Assembly (NCBI GenBank): GCA_934229725.1
Contig: CAKQDX010000001.1
Location: 248,001 to 312,000 of the forward strand
Direction of reading: 5' to 3'
Length of the DNA stretch: 64,000 nucleotides
Source of the DNA: an uncultured Streptococcus sp.
GTDB lineage: Bacteria; Bacillota; Bacilli; Lactobacillales; Streptococcaceae
Under the pieces are notes generated by a model. That model was not told the origin of the DNA and did no database searches. It saw nothing but the letters and a program-made list of their open reading frames with translations. Shown one piece after another: positions 1-7,739 of this stretch (position 1 is the stretch's first letter; the number at the start of each line of letters is the position of its first letter). The position numbers were made by a program, and so were the translations under genes.

Positions 1-1123
1 TCATGGCAACTGTACGGTTGAGGAGGTTTCCAAGGTCGTTAGCCAATTCATAATTAATACGAGCCACATAGTCTTCTGGTGTGAAGGTACCATCTGAACC
101 GACTGGAAGACTACGCATGAGGTAGTAACGAAGTGGATCAAGACCAAAACGTTCTACCAACATTTCTGGATAGATGACATTACCTTTAGACTTAGACATC
201 TTACCGTCCTTCATGACGAACCAACCGTGGGCAATCAAACGTTCTGGCAATTTAATGTCCAACATCATGAGGAGGATTGGCCAGTAGATGGAGTGGAAGC
301 GAAGGATGTCTTTTCCGACCATGTGGAAGACAGTTCCGTTCCAGAACTTGTCAAAGTTGCCATGATCATCTTGACCATAACCAAGAGCAGTCACATAGTT
401 GAGAAGGGCATCCATCCAGACGTAGACCACGTGTTTAGGATTGGATGGGACTTTAACCCCCCAAGTGAAGGTTGTACGTGACACGGCTAAGTCTTCCAAA
501 CCTGGCTCAATGAAGTTACGCAACATTTCATTAAGGCGACCATCCGGAGTGATGAAATCAGGATGCGATTTGAAAAATTCTACCAAGCGGTCTTGGTATT
601 TACTGAGACGAAGGAAGTAAGATTCTTCAGATACCCATTCTACTTGGTGTCCTGATGGAGCAATACCTCCCGTTACATTTCCATCTTCGTCACGGAAAAC
701 TTCCGACAGCTGACTTTCTGTAAAGAATTCCTCATCTGATACTGAGTACCAACCAGAGTATTCACCCAAGTAAATATCATCTTGAGCAAGTAAGCGCTCA
801 AAAACTTGTGCCACTACTTTTTCATGGTAATCATCAGTTGTACGGATGAATTTGTCATATGAGATATCAAGTAATTTCCAGAGTTCTTTGACTCCAACTA
901 CCATACCATCCACATACTCTTGTGGTGTGATGCCTGCTTCTTCAGCCTTTTGTTGAATCTTTTGGCCGTGTTCATCAAGCCCAGTAAGGTAGAAGACATC
1001 GTAGTTCATCATGCGTTTGTAACGTGCCAAGACGTCACAGGCAATGGTTGTATAAGCTGAACCAATATGCAATTTACCAGATGGGTAGTAGATAGGTGTT
1101 GTGATGTAGAATGTTTTTGTCAT
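1..1123 (-). CDS. metG: Methionyl-tRNA synthetase, N-terminal part (runs off the window)
   Basis: Class I aminoacyl-tRNA synthetase that charges tRNA-Met in the cytoplasm. The reading frame begins MTKTFYITTPIYYPSGKLHI and is open to the window edge, so 374 codons are visible and the C-terminal part is missing. The HIGH-type signature appears as KLHIGSAY near residues 18-25, the sequence FYLTGLDEHG follows, and KMSKS lies at residues 308-312; together these define the catalytic Rossmann core. The ATG at 1121-1123 follows GAAAGGAAATTAAA, a good ribosome binding site. It is transcribed alone from an extended -10 at 1179-1184, just downstream of the terminator of the first paralog gene. The N-terminal identity is certain; whether the protein carries the usual C-terminal dimerisation domain cannot be seen. 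Confidence 0.97.
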   Translation of the reverse strand, partial: MTKTFYITTPIYYPSGKLHIGSAYTTIACDVLARYKRMMNYDVFYLTGLDEHGQKIQQKAEEAGITPQEYVDGMVVGVKELWKLLDISYDKFIRTTDDYHEKVVAQVFERLLAQDDIYLGEYSGWYSVSDEEFFTESQLSEVFRDEDGNVTGGIAPSGHQVEWVSEESYFLRLSKYQDRLVEFFKSHPDFITPDGRLNEMLRNFIEPGLEDLAVSRTTFTWGVKVPSNPKHVVYVWMDALLNYVTALGYGQDDHGNFDKFWNGTVFHMVGKDILRFHSIYWPILLMMLDIKLPERLIAHGWFVMKDGKMSKSKGNVIYPEMLVERFGLDPLRYYLMRSLPVGSDGTFTPEDYVARINYELANDLGNLLNRTVAM

Positions 1124-1178
1124 TTTAATTTCCTTTCATGTGTTAACAAATGAGCTAACACTGATGATATAACATCTT

Positions 1179-1187
1179 ATTATAGCA
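1179..1187 (-). promoter_or_regulatory. metG promoter, extended -10
   Basis: On the minus strand TGCTATAAT (hexamer at 1179-1184) lies about 55 bases before the metG ATG. No convincing -35 is visible, which is usual for streptococcal extended -10 promoters. The 5' leader includes the inverted repeat TGTTA/TAACA at 1141-1160, just upstream of the ribosome binding site. Confidence 0.6.
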
Positions 1188-1200
1188 CGTTTTGGACACT

Positions 1201-1224
1201 AAAAAAACCAGACTAGCTGGTTTT
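1201..1224 (-). terminator. Rho-independent terminator of paralog gene 1
   Basis: On the minus strand AAAACCAG, loop CTAGT, CTGGTTTT then a run of T. It is almost identical to the terminator at 2061-2084, which follows the next paralog. Confidence 0.85.
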
Positions 1225-1254
1225 AAAGCATATTCATTCAGAAAAGTCTGACAG

Positions 1255-1971
1255 TTACTTGTTACCTCTCTTATAACGCTTAACTGCCTTTTGGTAGTTG
1301 GTATCTAATTGCTTAGCATCCTTGCCTGAAAGACACTTATAGCTCCGCTTGTCGATGGCCTTTCCTTTTTTGTCAAATATGATTACCGTCAACTGATTAC
1401 CTTTAGCCTCATAACTGATTTTTCCCTCACTTCGTCGCTTATAAAGATCAATCAACTTTTTCTCCATTTGATCGATGTCCTTTTGGCTGACAAGTGCACT
1501 GGCCTTATAGTATTTTTGAACAATGCTATGAACTTCCTTTTGGTAGTCTTTAGGAGTCACTAAGGGCTTAAAAGTCCTAGACCAAGCACTAACCTTATAG
1601 TTTTTTCCCGTTTCGAAGTCAATAGGAGACACATTGTCAAATGACCCATAACTACTCTCAAAGGTATAGTAAGTATACTCTTTAGCTTCTTGGTCTTCAA
1701 CACGCATAAAATCCTTTAGCTTTGTTCCTTCATAACCAGGTTTACCGTCCATCCAGGTCTTGGTCGTACTGTTATAATACTTAGCCGTTTGCAATTGGTA
1801 AAGACCATCAGCTATTTTCCCTGTATGATGCCTCCAAAAAACATAACCTCCACCCATTAGACCTAAAATTATTAGGATTCCGGCAATGCTTTTGACTAAA
1901 AAATGATGCCCTCTAAATTTTGAACCTGCATTAACTGATTTTTTGTACATATTTTTCTTTTTCCTCTTCAT
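1255..1971 (-). CDS. Membrane-anchored protein of unknown function, paralog 1 of 4
   Basis: I do not recognise a named family. The 238-residue protein has a short Lys/Arg-rich N-terminus, one membrane helix at about residues 24-46 ending GGYVFW, then an extracytoplasmic domain starting HHTGKIADGLYQLQTAKYY. The motif GKIADGxY, the following Asp/Lys-rich segment, a central WSRT and a C-terminal KG(K)AIDKRSYKCLS-like strand are shared with the three downstream paralogs at 2102-5015. It lacks the N-terminal EWxxYF cytoplasmic segment of paralogs 2 and 3. The orientation is predicted as N-in, anchored at the outer membrane face. The start is uncertain: an ATG at 1950 (MYKKSVN) follows AGAGGAAAAAG, while the outer ATG at 1971 has a weaker site. 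It is transcribed alone from TGCTACAAT at about 2012-2020 and ends at the 1201 terminator. Confidence 0.75.
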   Translation of the reverse strand: MKRKKKNMYKKSVNAGSKFRGHHFLVKSIAGILIILGLMGGGYVFWRHHTGKIADGLYQLQTAKYYNSTTKTWMDGKPGYEGTKLKDFMRVEDQEAKEYTYYTFESSYGSFDNVSPIDFETGKNYKVSAWSRTFKPLVTPKDYQKEVHSIVQKYYKASALVSQKDIDQMEKKLIDLYKRRSEGKISYEAKGNQLTVIIFDKKGKAIDKRSYKCLSGKDAKQLDTNYQKAVKRYKRGNK

Positions 1972-2038
1972 TGTCCACTGTTTAATGATTAACTGAAAAC
2001 AACTATCTTTTATTGTAGCAAAAATTATGGAAATATTT

Positions 2039-2054
2039 CTGTGATTATTTTTAT
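2039..2054 (-). promoter_or_regulatory. Conserved upstream box of paralog 1
   Basis: Plus-strand CTGTGATTATTTTTAT lies about 20 bases upstream of the extended -10 TGCTACAAT. It aligns with ATTTGACTATTTTCAT at 3016-3031 and ATTTGACAATTATCAT at 4226-4241 at nearly the same distance from their -10 elements. It may be an activator or repressor site; the factor is unknown. Confidence 0.4.
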
Positions 2055-2060
2055 AAAAGA

Positions 2061-2084
2061 AAAAAACCAGACGAGCTGGTTTTT
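2061..2084 (-). terminator. Rho-independent terminator of paralog 2
   Basis: Minus-strand AAAAACCAG, loop CTCGT, CTGGTTTTT followed by TTCTTTT. It directly follows the 2102-2959 gene and is near-identical to the terminator of paralog 1. Confidence 0.85.
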
Positions 2085-2101
2085 GATCTTTTCACATTTA
2101 A

Positions 2102-2959
2102 CTAGGAATGAAAGAGTTTTTTATCGGCTCTAACATCACGCTCATAGTCGTAATCTAGTTTTTTCTCTTCTTCTTTTGTTAGGCGTTTAAAGACTTTTTC
2201 TTCTGAAAGTTTGCCTTTTTTATCATAGATAAGGACAATAATTTTATCGCCATTGACCTTATAGTGAACCGTCTCTTTAAGAGATTTTTTATAATCCTTA
2301 ATGTAGACTTTTTTACTATCGTCGATATCAGATTTAGTGGTATATTCGTCCACTTTATAACGATTATCTACAGCCTTCTCAACGACTTTTGTGTAATCGG
2401 CCAAAGACATTGTTGGTGTGAGCGTTCTAGACCAGTTATCAAGACGGAAAGCTTTTTCAGTATCATAGTCCGTAAAGTCAACCAAGTTAACCGCACCAGC
2501 CAAGGTGTAGTTATAAAATTTCAACTGATCGCCTTTAACTTTAACAAAGTCACCGTCTTTTAACTTACTTTTCTCATAGGATTCCATACCATCAATCATC
2601 TTTTTCTTGTCCTTATCATAATATCGATAAGTCTCTATTTGATAAGTTCCCTCTGAGATCTTACCTCCCTGTAGGTGGATATAGGCATAGCCACCAAAAG
2701 AAAGGGCAAGTAGTACAACTGCTCCAATAACAGAAGCAATAATAATTTTAACCTTCTTAGACAAGCCTTTTTTAGGTGCCACAACTGGTGTCCCTTGTCC
2801 AGTCACTGGCCCACTCACCTGAACTTGTGGCTGGCTGTTCTCTGCCACAGGCTCTGAAGCTACAAATTCACCGTTAGCTTTAGCCTGTTGAATTTCTTCC
2901 TCGCTTGGTTTGCGATTATTGATTGTTTCAAAATAATCTAACCATTCTGTTTCGTTCAT
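2102..2959 (-). CDS. Membrane-anchored protein of unknown function, paralog 2 of 4
   Basis: 285 residues. Residues 1-32 form a cytoplasmic segment (MNETEWLDYFETINNRKPS, then an AxANGEF motif), followed by a Pro/Gln/Val linker, KKGLSKK and one membrane helix at about 71-95. The extracytoplasmic part starts GGKISEGTYQIETYRYYDKD and carries the family elements WSRTLTPT, a KKxxxKDYKKSLKE stretch and IVLIYDKKGKL near the C-terminus. It is paralogous to the genes on both sides. The EWxxYFExxNxRKP segment looks like a reused streptococcal N-terminal module, but I cannot assign a role. The ATG follows AAAAGGGGACTTTT. An extended -10 (TGGTAAAAT) lies about 40 bases upstream. Function is unknown; the best description is a single-pass cell-surface protein. 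Confidence 0.8.
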   Translation of the reverse strand: MNETEWLDYFETINNRKPSEEEIQQAKANGEFVASEPVAENSQPQVQVSGPVTGQGTPVVAPKKGLSKKVKIIIASVIGAVVLLALSFGGYAYIHLQGGKISEGTYQIETYRYYDKDKKKMIDGMESYEKSKLKDGDFVKVKGDQLKFYNYTLAGAVNLVDFTDYDTEKAFRLDNWSRTLTPTMSLADYTKVVEKAVDNRYKVDEYTTKSDIDDSKKVYIKDYKKSLKETVHYKVNGDKIIVLIYDKKGKLSEEKVFKRLTKEEEKKLDYDYERDVRADKKLFHS

Positions 2960-3015
2960 AAAAGTCCCCTTTTTTCATTGATACTCCTATTTTACCAGAA
3001 AAATGCCAAAAATCC

Positions 3016-3031
3016 ATTTGACTATTTTCAT
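3016..3031 (-). promoter_or_regulatory. Conserved upstream box of paralog 2
   Basis: ATTTGACTATTTTCAT (plus strand), 21 bases upstream of the extended -10 of the 2102-2959 gene; 14 of 16 bases match the box at 4226-4241. Confidence 0.45.
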
Positions 3032-3068
3032 AAAAAGAAAAGCAGTATCCGACTTTATGCCTGATACT
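3032..3068 (-). terminator. Terminator of paralog 3
   Basis: Minus-strand AGTATC, 13-base loop, GATACT, then GCTTTTCTTTTT. It lies just after the 3090-4166 gene and abuts the upstream box of the next gene. Confidence 0.65.
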
Positions 3069-3089
3069 ACTTTACTAGACTTATGAATA

Positions 3090-4166
3090 TTAAATTCTAT
3101 CAACGCTCTTTTTACTGCTACTGCTAGAGCTTGATTTTGAATCGCTACCATAGTCATCACTATAGCCGTAACCATAGTCACTTCCATAGTCACTTCCATA
3201 ATCACTACCGTAACCATAACCATAATAGTCCTTAAAGTCATCGTATTGATTGCTATAAGACTTCAGCTCTTTCTTATAATCCTTGACAGCGTCTTTATAA
3301 TCATCCCAACGTTTGTCTGCATCAGATTTACTTAAACGTTTAAGGGTAATACGTGACTTAAGCTTTCCTTTTTTATCATAGGTAGTCAGAGTGTATTCAT
3401 CACCATGTTTGACATAAGTACGTTTTTCCTTCAAGGTATCTTTATATTCTCTTGTTGTTTTTTTAACGACTTTGTCAGCTGACTCTTTGGTATAGAAGGA
3501 ATAGTCTTTTCTCATCTTTTTCATGAAGTCTTTTGTGGCATCTTCGACTTGATCCGCATTTAAAACTTGACTTTGTGTTTTATTCCACGGATCAAATACC
3601 TGAGGAACATCCATCTCATAGTCCATCAAACTAACATATGATTTATCGTCACCCTCTACTAAATTGTAGGTTCTAGATTGATTATTCTTTACAACTACAA
3701 AAGACTGAAGGTCCAAATCTTCGTCCTTGTATTCATCTATGGCATCAACCATTTTATCTTTGTCTTCATCATAACGAGAGAAAGAAACTATCTCGTATGT
3801 CCCATCCGCAATCTTACCTGATTGGTAGCGCCATAATGAATAGCCACCAACAGAAAGTAAAATCACTGCCACAGCACCCAAGACTGATGCTAGAATAATC
3901 TTGGCTTTTTTTGACATTCCTTTTTTCACTGGCATGACTTGTTGGAAAGTTGCTGTTGTTTGGGCAAACTGAGGCTGTTGCGTCATAGAAATCACAGGTT
4001 CAGCTGGTTTAATTTTTCTTGGCTCATTAGCCTGTCCAGCTGTTCCAAAGCCATTAGGTCTCTCCAGAATAAACTCCCCTGCTGCCTGAGCTTGAGCTAA
4101 TTCTGCTGGAGTTGGTTTGCGACCATTGACTAATTCAAAGTACTCAATCCACTCTTGCTGGTTCAT
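3090..4166 (-). CDS. Membrane-anchored protein of unknown function, paralog 3 of 4, with Tyr/Gly/Ser/Asp repeat tail
   Basis: 358 residues, the longest paralog. Residues 1-32 repeat the EWIEYFELVNGRKPTPAE...GEF segment, a Gln/Pro/Thr linker follows, and the membrane helix is at about 89-112 ending GGYSLWRYQSGKIADGTY. The extracytoplasmic domain keeps the family pattern, including DPWNKTQ, TTREYKDTLKEKRTY and TLTTYDKKGKLKSRITLKRL. The last ~45 residues are low complexity: repeated YGYG and SDYGSDYG units, a poly-Ser run, then KKSVDRI. The tail is encoded by a short degenerate tandem repeat at about 3115-3235, a likely site of length variation. It has its own promoter (TGGTACAAT) and an AAAAGGAG ribosome binding site. 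It is a predicted single-pass surface protein with no assignable function; the tail could be an exposed flexible stalk or adhesive segment. Confidence 0.8.
   Translation of the reverse strand: MNQQEWIEYFELVNGRKPTPAELAQAQAAGEFILERPNGFGTAGQANEPRKIKPAEPVISMTQQPQFAQTTATFQQVMPVKKGMSKKAKIILASVLGAVAVILLSVGGYSLWRYQSGKIADGTYEIVSFSRYDEDKDKMVDAIDEYKDEDLDLQSFVVVKNNQSRTYNLVEGDDKSYVSLMDYEMDVPQVFDPWNKTQSQVLNADQVEDATKDFMKKMRKDYSFYTKESADKVVKKTTREYKDTLKEKRTYVKHGDEYTLTTYDKKGKLKSRITLKRLSKSDADKRWDDYKDAVKDYKKELKSYSNQYDDFKDYYGYGYGSDYGSDYGSDYGYGYSDDYGSDSKSSSSSSSKKSVDRI
3115..3235 (-). repeat. Degenerate tandem repeat coding for a Tyr-Gly-Ser-Asp tail
   Basis: Repeated codons for SDYG and YG (plus-strand units such as CCATAGTCACTT and CCATAACCATAA) followed by a serine run. 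The repeat lies inside the C-terminus of the 3090-4166 gene. Confidence 0.7.
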
Positions 4167-4225
4167 AATAATCTCCTTTTTATTGGTCTACAAGTCTATT
4201 GTACCAAAATTAATGATGAAATAGT

Positions 4226-4241
4226 ATTTGACAATTATCAT
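4226..4241 (-). promoter_or_regulatory. Conserved upstream box of paralog 3
   Basis: ATTTGACAATTATCAT, 22 bases upstream of the extended -10 TGGTACAAT of the 3090-4166 gene; same relative position as the boxes at 2039 and 3016. Confidence 0.45.
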
Positions 4242-4316
4242 AAAGCCTGAAAGTTTTTTAATAAACCATTAGACTACAATGCTCGATAGTAAAGAGCTGC
4301 TTGATTGGTTTAGGTA

Positions 4317-5015
4317 TCAGCGCCAGATGGCATAATCTCCATAATGATCCCAGCCCTTATGATGCTCCAAGGCATACTCATAATCCCCATCATAACCACT
4401 TTTGAGCTCTTCGGCTTCCTCTGAGCTTAATCGTTTAAAAGTTCTACGCGACTCAATATGTCCATCATCAGCATAAACAGTCAGAACGAGACCGTTAGGA
4501 CGCTTTTCATAAGTTCTTTTTTGCTTCAACATTTTTTTATAATCGTCTACACACCTTTGGACAGATACTTCCTTTACTCTTGAATACTCCTCTCCCTTTT
4601 TAGAAATCTTATCAATATGAGAAATCACTAAAGCTTTATATTCAGAAACTGTTAAATCCTGTTTCAAAGTCCCTGTACGTGGGTCAAAAGTCTGCGGTAG
4701 CTTTTCATCGTGCTCAAATAGTGAAACAAAAGGTTCCCCATCCCCATAAGAAAGATAATAAAATTGAGATTTCATATTCTCAACAACTAAAAAATCTTCA
4801 TATGAGGTATCATTATTTTCTCCCCGTTCAGTCCAATTTATCAATTCATTGGAATATGCCGATTTAGCCTCATATTTTACCATCTGATAGGTGCCATCTG
4901 GAATATAGTTCTCTTGATACTTCCAAAACCTTCCCTCTCCAATGGCGATTAAGACTGTCGCAACAAGTCCAAGAAATAATATGATACTAATCTTCCATTT
5001 TTTTGCCTTAGTCAT
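4317..5015 (-). CDS. Membrane-anchored protein of unknown function, paralog 4 of 4
   Basis: 232 residues with a membrane helix close to the N-terminus (about residues 7-27, IILFLGLVATVLIAIG), then FWKYQENYIPDGTYQMVKYE, which aligns with the GKIADGTY segment of the paralogs. The C-terminal part carries the family strand VLTVYADDGHIESRRTFKRL. It has no EWxxYF segment. It starts at an ATG behind AAGGAGGGAAAAGT, an excellent ribosome binding site, and is preceded by an extended -10 TGGTAAAAT. It is the most diverged member of the array and lies next to the phoH terminator. A lipoprotein is unlikely because there is no lipobox Cys. Function unknown. Confidence 0.75.
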   Translation of the reverse strand: MTKAKKWKISIILFLGLVATVLIAIGEGRFWKYQENYIPDGTYQMVKYEAKSAYSNELINWTERGENNDTSYEDFLVVENMKSQFYYLSYGDGEPFVSLFEHDEKLPQTFDPRTGTLKQDLTVSEYKALVISHIDKISKKGEEYSRVKEVSVQRCVDDYKKMLKQKRTYEKRPNGLVLTVYADDGHIESRRTFKRLSSEEAEELKSGYDGDYEYALEHHKGWDHYGDYAIWR

Positions 5016-5096
5016 ACTTTTCCCTCCTTATTGGCCCATTCTTCAATACTATTTTACCAAAAATAAGGGAAAAGCTAGTGACAGGACTGCAAAGGA

Positions 5097-5131
5097 AAAG
5101 AGGCTAAGAATATCAACTCTCAAACCTCTTT
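5097..5131 (-). terminator. Probable phoH terminator
   Basis: Minus-strand AAAGAGG and CCTCTTT arms around a 21-base loop, followed by TCCTTTG. It is a modest hairpin just after the phoH stop. Confidence 0.45.
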
Positions 5132-5139
5132 CTAACTAT

Positions 5140-6198
5140 CTACTTTTTAAGATCCTCAGCTCCAATGACTGGGTATTCCGTCAATCCTGATGCTTCTTTA
5201 CCCTCGTGAGATTGCTCTGATTTTTCCTCAAAGTCAACTTTAGGTGCATCTTTTTCATAAGCATTAATGATGTCAGCTACGACTGGGTGACGGACGACAT
5301 CACTGGCAGAGAAATGAACAAAATCAATAGCCTTGATGCCCTTCAATTTCTCCATAGCATCAATAAGACCTGACTTAACACGACGTGGAAGGTCAATCTG
5401 GCTCATGTCCCCATTGACAATCATCTTAGAATTAAAGCCTAGACGGGTCAAAAACATCTTCATCTGCATGATGGTCGTATTTTGCGCCTCGTCAAGGATA
5501 ACAAAGGCATCTTCAAGGGTACGACCACGCATATAGGCGAGTGGCGCAATTTCAATAATTTCACGTTCCATGAGACGAGTCGTCTGTTCTTTACCTAGGA
5601 TTTGATAAAGGGCATCATAGACCGGGCGAAGGTAAGGGTCTACCTTTTCCTTAAGGTCTCCTGGTAAGAAGCCAAGGCTTTCACCTGCCTCAACAGCCGG
5701 ACGGGTTAGAACAATACGTTTCACCTGACCACGCTTAAGAGCTGTGACAGCTAGGGTAACTGCTAGAAAGGTTTTTCCTGTACCTGCTGGACCGATCCCA
5801 AAAACCACATCATGATTTTTAATACTATCAACGTAGACCTTTTGCCCCAAGGTCTTCACTCGAATTGGCTTACCACTATTGTCCTTGATAATTTCTTCTT
5901 CGTAAAGGGCAACAAATTTGTCAATCGAACCATCCTGAGCCATGGTTAGAGCTGCCACAACATCTGAAGTGTTAACTAGCATCCCTCGCTCAACTAAAAC
6001 GAGGAGGGCTTGAATGGTCAAACGTGCCAATTCAACGCTTTCTTGATCGTCTCCAAGAATTTGGACACGCTCTGTTCTAGCATGAATAATAAGGCCTAAG
6101 TTATCTTCAATGAGTTTTAGATGACGCTCATTGGTTCCAAAAAGCGCCAAGACATCATCTGGGTGATTAAGGGTAATTTCAACAGAATACTCTTGCAA
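5140..6198 (-). CDS. phoH: PhoH family ATPase
   Basis: A cytoplasmic P-loop ATPase of the PhoH family, thought to act in RNA metabolism and often found near YbeY, which is not in this window. The 352 residues hold an N-terminal KH-like segment (about 1-70), Walker A GIGPAGTGKT at 134-143, the family sequence LTRPAVEAGE at about 164-173, and Walker B AFVILDEAQN at 231-240. The C-terminal ~30 residues are acidic and variable. The start codon is TTG at 6196-6198, placed seven bases after AGAGGAA; no ATG gives a better start. A TGATATAAT extended -10 (6231-6236) lies directly downstream of the sip terminator, so the gene has its own promoter. Confidence 0.93.
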   Translation of the reverse strand: MQEYSVEITLNHPDDVLALFGTNERHLKLIEDNLGLIIHARTERVQILGDDQESVELARLTIQALLVLVERGMLVNTSDVVAALTMAQDGSIDKFVALYEEEIIKDNSGKPIRVKTLGQKVYVDSIKNHDVVFGIGPAGTGKTFLAVTLAVTALKRGQVKRIVLTRPAVEAGESLGFLPGDLKEKVDPYLRPVYDALYQILGKEQTTRLMEREIIEIAPLAYMRGRTLEDAFVILDEAQNTTIMQMKMFLTRLGFNSKMIVNGDMSQIDLPRRVKSGLIDAMEKLKGIKAIDFVHFSASDVVRHPVVADIINAYEKDAPKVDFEEKSEQSHEGKEASGLTEYPVIGAEDLKK

Positions 6199-6238
6199 AT
6201 AGAGTTCCTCTTTCTTAAGTATTTTTATCCATTATATC

Positions 6239-6260
6239 AAAAAAATCACGCCAAGCGTGA
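6239..6260 (-). terminator. Rho-independent terminator of the LysM protein gene
   Basis: Minus-strand TCACGC, loop TTG, GCGTGA and seven T. The hairpin occupies the place where a -35 of phoH would lie. Confidence 0.9.
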
Positions 6261-6277
6261 CTTTTTATCATTCTGAC

Positions 6278-7498
6278 TTATTCATTAAATGACACGTGAA
6301 CGTGGTCATAGTGGTTTTCAGTAACGCTACCACGGTCTGGCATTTGGTTCCATGTGTTAGCTGGTCCGTAGATATTATCTACTGGTGCGTAGAATTGTTG
6401 TCTGTAGATGACATATGAGATACCTGCATTTGAGATATTGTCTACAGCATATTGAGCGACTTGATTACCAACTTCTGAACCAACTGGTACCATAACGTCA
6501 ACGGCAAGTCCTTTACCATGGTCTTGTGGGTCACCTTCACGGTAACCACCGATATCAGTAAGTCCGAATTTTGAAGCGACATCCTGACGGAAAGCTTCAG
6601 CTTGTGGTTGAAGGTGTGGATCCGTTGGAAGTGTGTTTGTTGAAGCAGGTTGTGCTGCTGGAGCCTCTGAAGCCGCTGGCGCTTCTGAAGCTACTTCTGA
6701 TGTTGCTGCTGGTTGCTCTGCTGGTGCTTCTGAAGCCGCTGGAGCCTCTGAAGCTGCTTCTGATGTTGCTGCTGGTTGTTCTGCTGGGGCTTCTGCAGGC
6801 TGTGCTGGTTTTTCTTCAGCTACTGGTGCTGGAGCTTCCGCAGGTTTTGCTTCTGCTGCTGGTGCTGGAGCTTCTGCAGGTTTTGCTTCTGCTGATGCCG
6901 TTACATGATCAATGGCATCGGCAACTGGTTGTTCAGTATCTGCATATGCTGGTGCTTCAGATGCTGAAGCGATAGCTTCTGTCACTTCTGAAACAGCTTG
7001 TGTTGATTCTTCTGTAGCAGGAGCTACTGTAGCTGTTGTGTCTACTGAATCAACAGGAGCAGACAAATCTGTTGTTGCTACAGCTTGTCCGTTTACTGTT
7101 ACTTCGTTAGTTGTCAAGTTAGCTTCTGCAACAACAGATGCATTTGAAGTTTCTGAAGCTGGTGTTTCAACTTTAACTGATACCGCTTGGTTATCAGCGT
7201 TGTAAGTTGTTGTCAAGACTGTTCCAGGGAAAATCAAGTCAATGTTTGTGATTTGGTTGATATTAGCCAAAACATTGACATCGATTCCCATTGCTTCTGC
7301 GATACTACCCAAAGTGTCACCGTATTGAACAGTGTAAGTTTGTTGGTTATCACTAACAGCGATGTCGGCTTTGATTTGGTCCACTGAACGAGCAGTCCAA
7401 TTAGCTACTTCATCAGCATGTACATGACTAGCAGCAAAAAGTGAAAGAGCTGCGGTCGAGTATAAAAGTGCCTTAGTTGTTTTTGATTTTGATAACAT
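6278..7498 (-). CDS. sip: Secreted LysM cell-wall protein, Sip-like
   Basis: A secreted peptidoglycan-associated protein homologous to the surface immunogenic protein Sip of S. agalactiae. From the preferred start it begins MLSKSKTTKALL with a signal peptide cut near SHVHA-DE. The mature N-terminus NWTARSVDQIKAD and the LysM repeat (about residues 50-95, YTVQYGDTLGSIAEAMGI) match Sip. A long Ala/Glu/Pro/Ser linker (about 170-295) follows, then a C-terminal domain with DHGKGLAVDVMV and the ending NHYDHVHVSF, typical of this family. An upstream in-frame ATG at 7510 exists, but AAAGGA would overlap it; the ATG at 7498 has AAAGGAA at proper distance. The linker is encoded by 63-base and 33-base tandem repeats. 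It is monocistronic. Exact function is unknown; wall binding through LysM is the safe inference. Confidence 0.88.
   Translation of the reverse strand: MLSKSKTTKALLYSTAALSLFAASHVHADEVANWTARSVDQIKADIAVSDNQQTYTVQYGDTLGSIAEAMGIDVNVLANINQITNIDLIFPGTVLTTTYNADNQAVSVKVETPASETSNASVVAEANLTTNEVTVNGQAVATTDLSAPVDSVDTTATVAPATEESTQAVSEVTEAIASASEAPAYADTEQPVADAIDHVTASAEAKPAEAPAPAAEAKPAEAPAPVAEEKPAQPAEAPAEQPAATSEAASEAPAASEAPAEQPAATSEVASEAPAASEAPAAQPASTNTLPTDPHLQPQAEAFRQDVASKFGLTDIGGYREGDPQDHGKGLAVDVMVPVGSEVGNQVAQYAVDNISNAGISYVIYRQQFYAPVDNIYGPANTWNQMPDRGSVTENHYDHVHVSFNE
6650..6900 (-). repeat. Tandem repeats in the sip linker
   Basis: A 63-base unit (21 residues, EQPAATSE...ASEAPA) occurs about twice with the second copy offset at 6667 and 6730, followed by 33-base units coding for AEAKPAEAPAP. 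Copies are nearly identical at DNA level, so copy number may vary between strains. Confidence 0.8.
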
Positions 7499-7538
7499 GT
7501 ATAAATTCATTCCTTTTTTAACAATTTTAACACTTACA

Positions 7539-7547
7539 ATAATACCA
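7539..7547 (-). promoter_or_regulatory. sip promoter, extended -10
   Basis: Minus-strand TGGTATTAT about 40 bases before the translation start. The upstream 190 bases are AT-rich and hold no gene. Confidence 0.5.
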
Positions 7548-7739
7548 TACTTCTCGTCAAAAAAGTGGCAAATTATTGCACTTTAAAGCAATTACTAACT
7601 AGTTGTAATACGCCTAATTTATTGAAAAAAAGCTGAGACATTTGTAAAAAAATGTAACAATTCTTTCTCCCTCAACTGCTGTCTTCTTGAGAATGTTTTT
7701 GTCAAAGATGGGTCTATCATTAATAGGAATTAAGCACTA

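Noticed and set aside
2987..3241. Met/Val/Thr-rich frame opposite or offset to the tail of paralog 3
   Set aside because: Composition comes from the repeated codons of the real gene in another frame.
6571..7205. Several plus-strand open frames opposite the sip gene (Leu-rich or Ala/Ser-rich)
   Set aside because: They are frame shadows of the Ala/Pro/Glu repeat on the opposite strand; no ribosome binding site or family match.
7641..7659. WalR-like direct repeat TGTAAA-TGTAAC upstream of sip
   Set aside because: Spacing is one base short of the usual 11-base period and it is far from the promoter.
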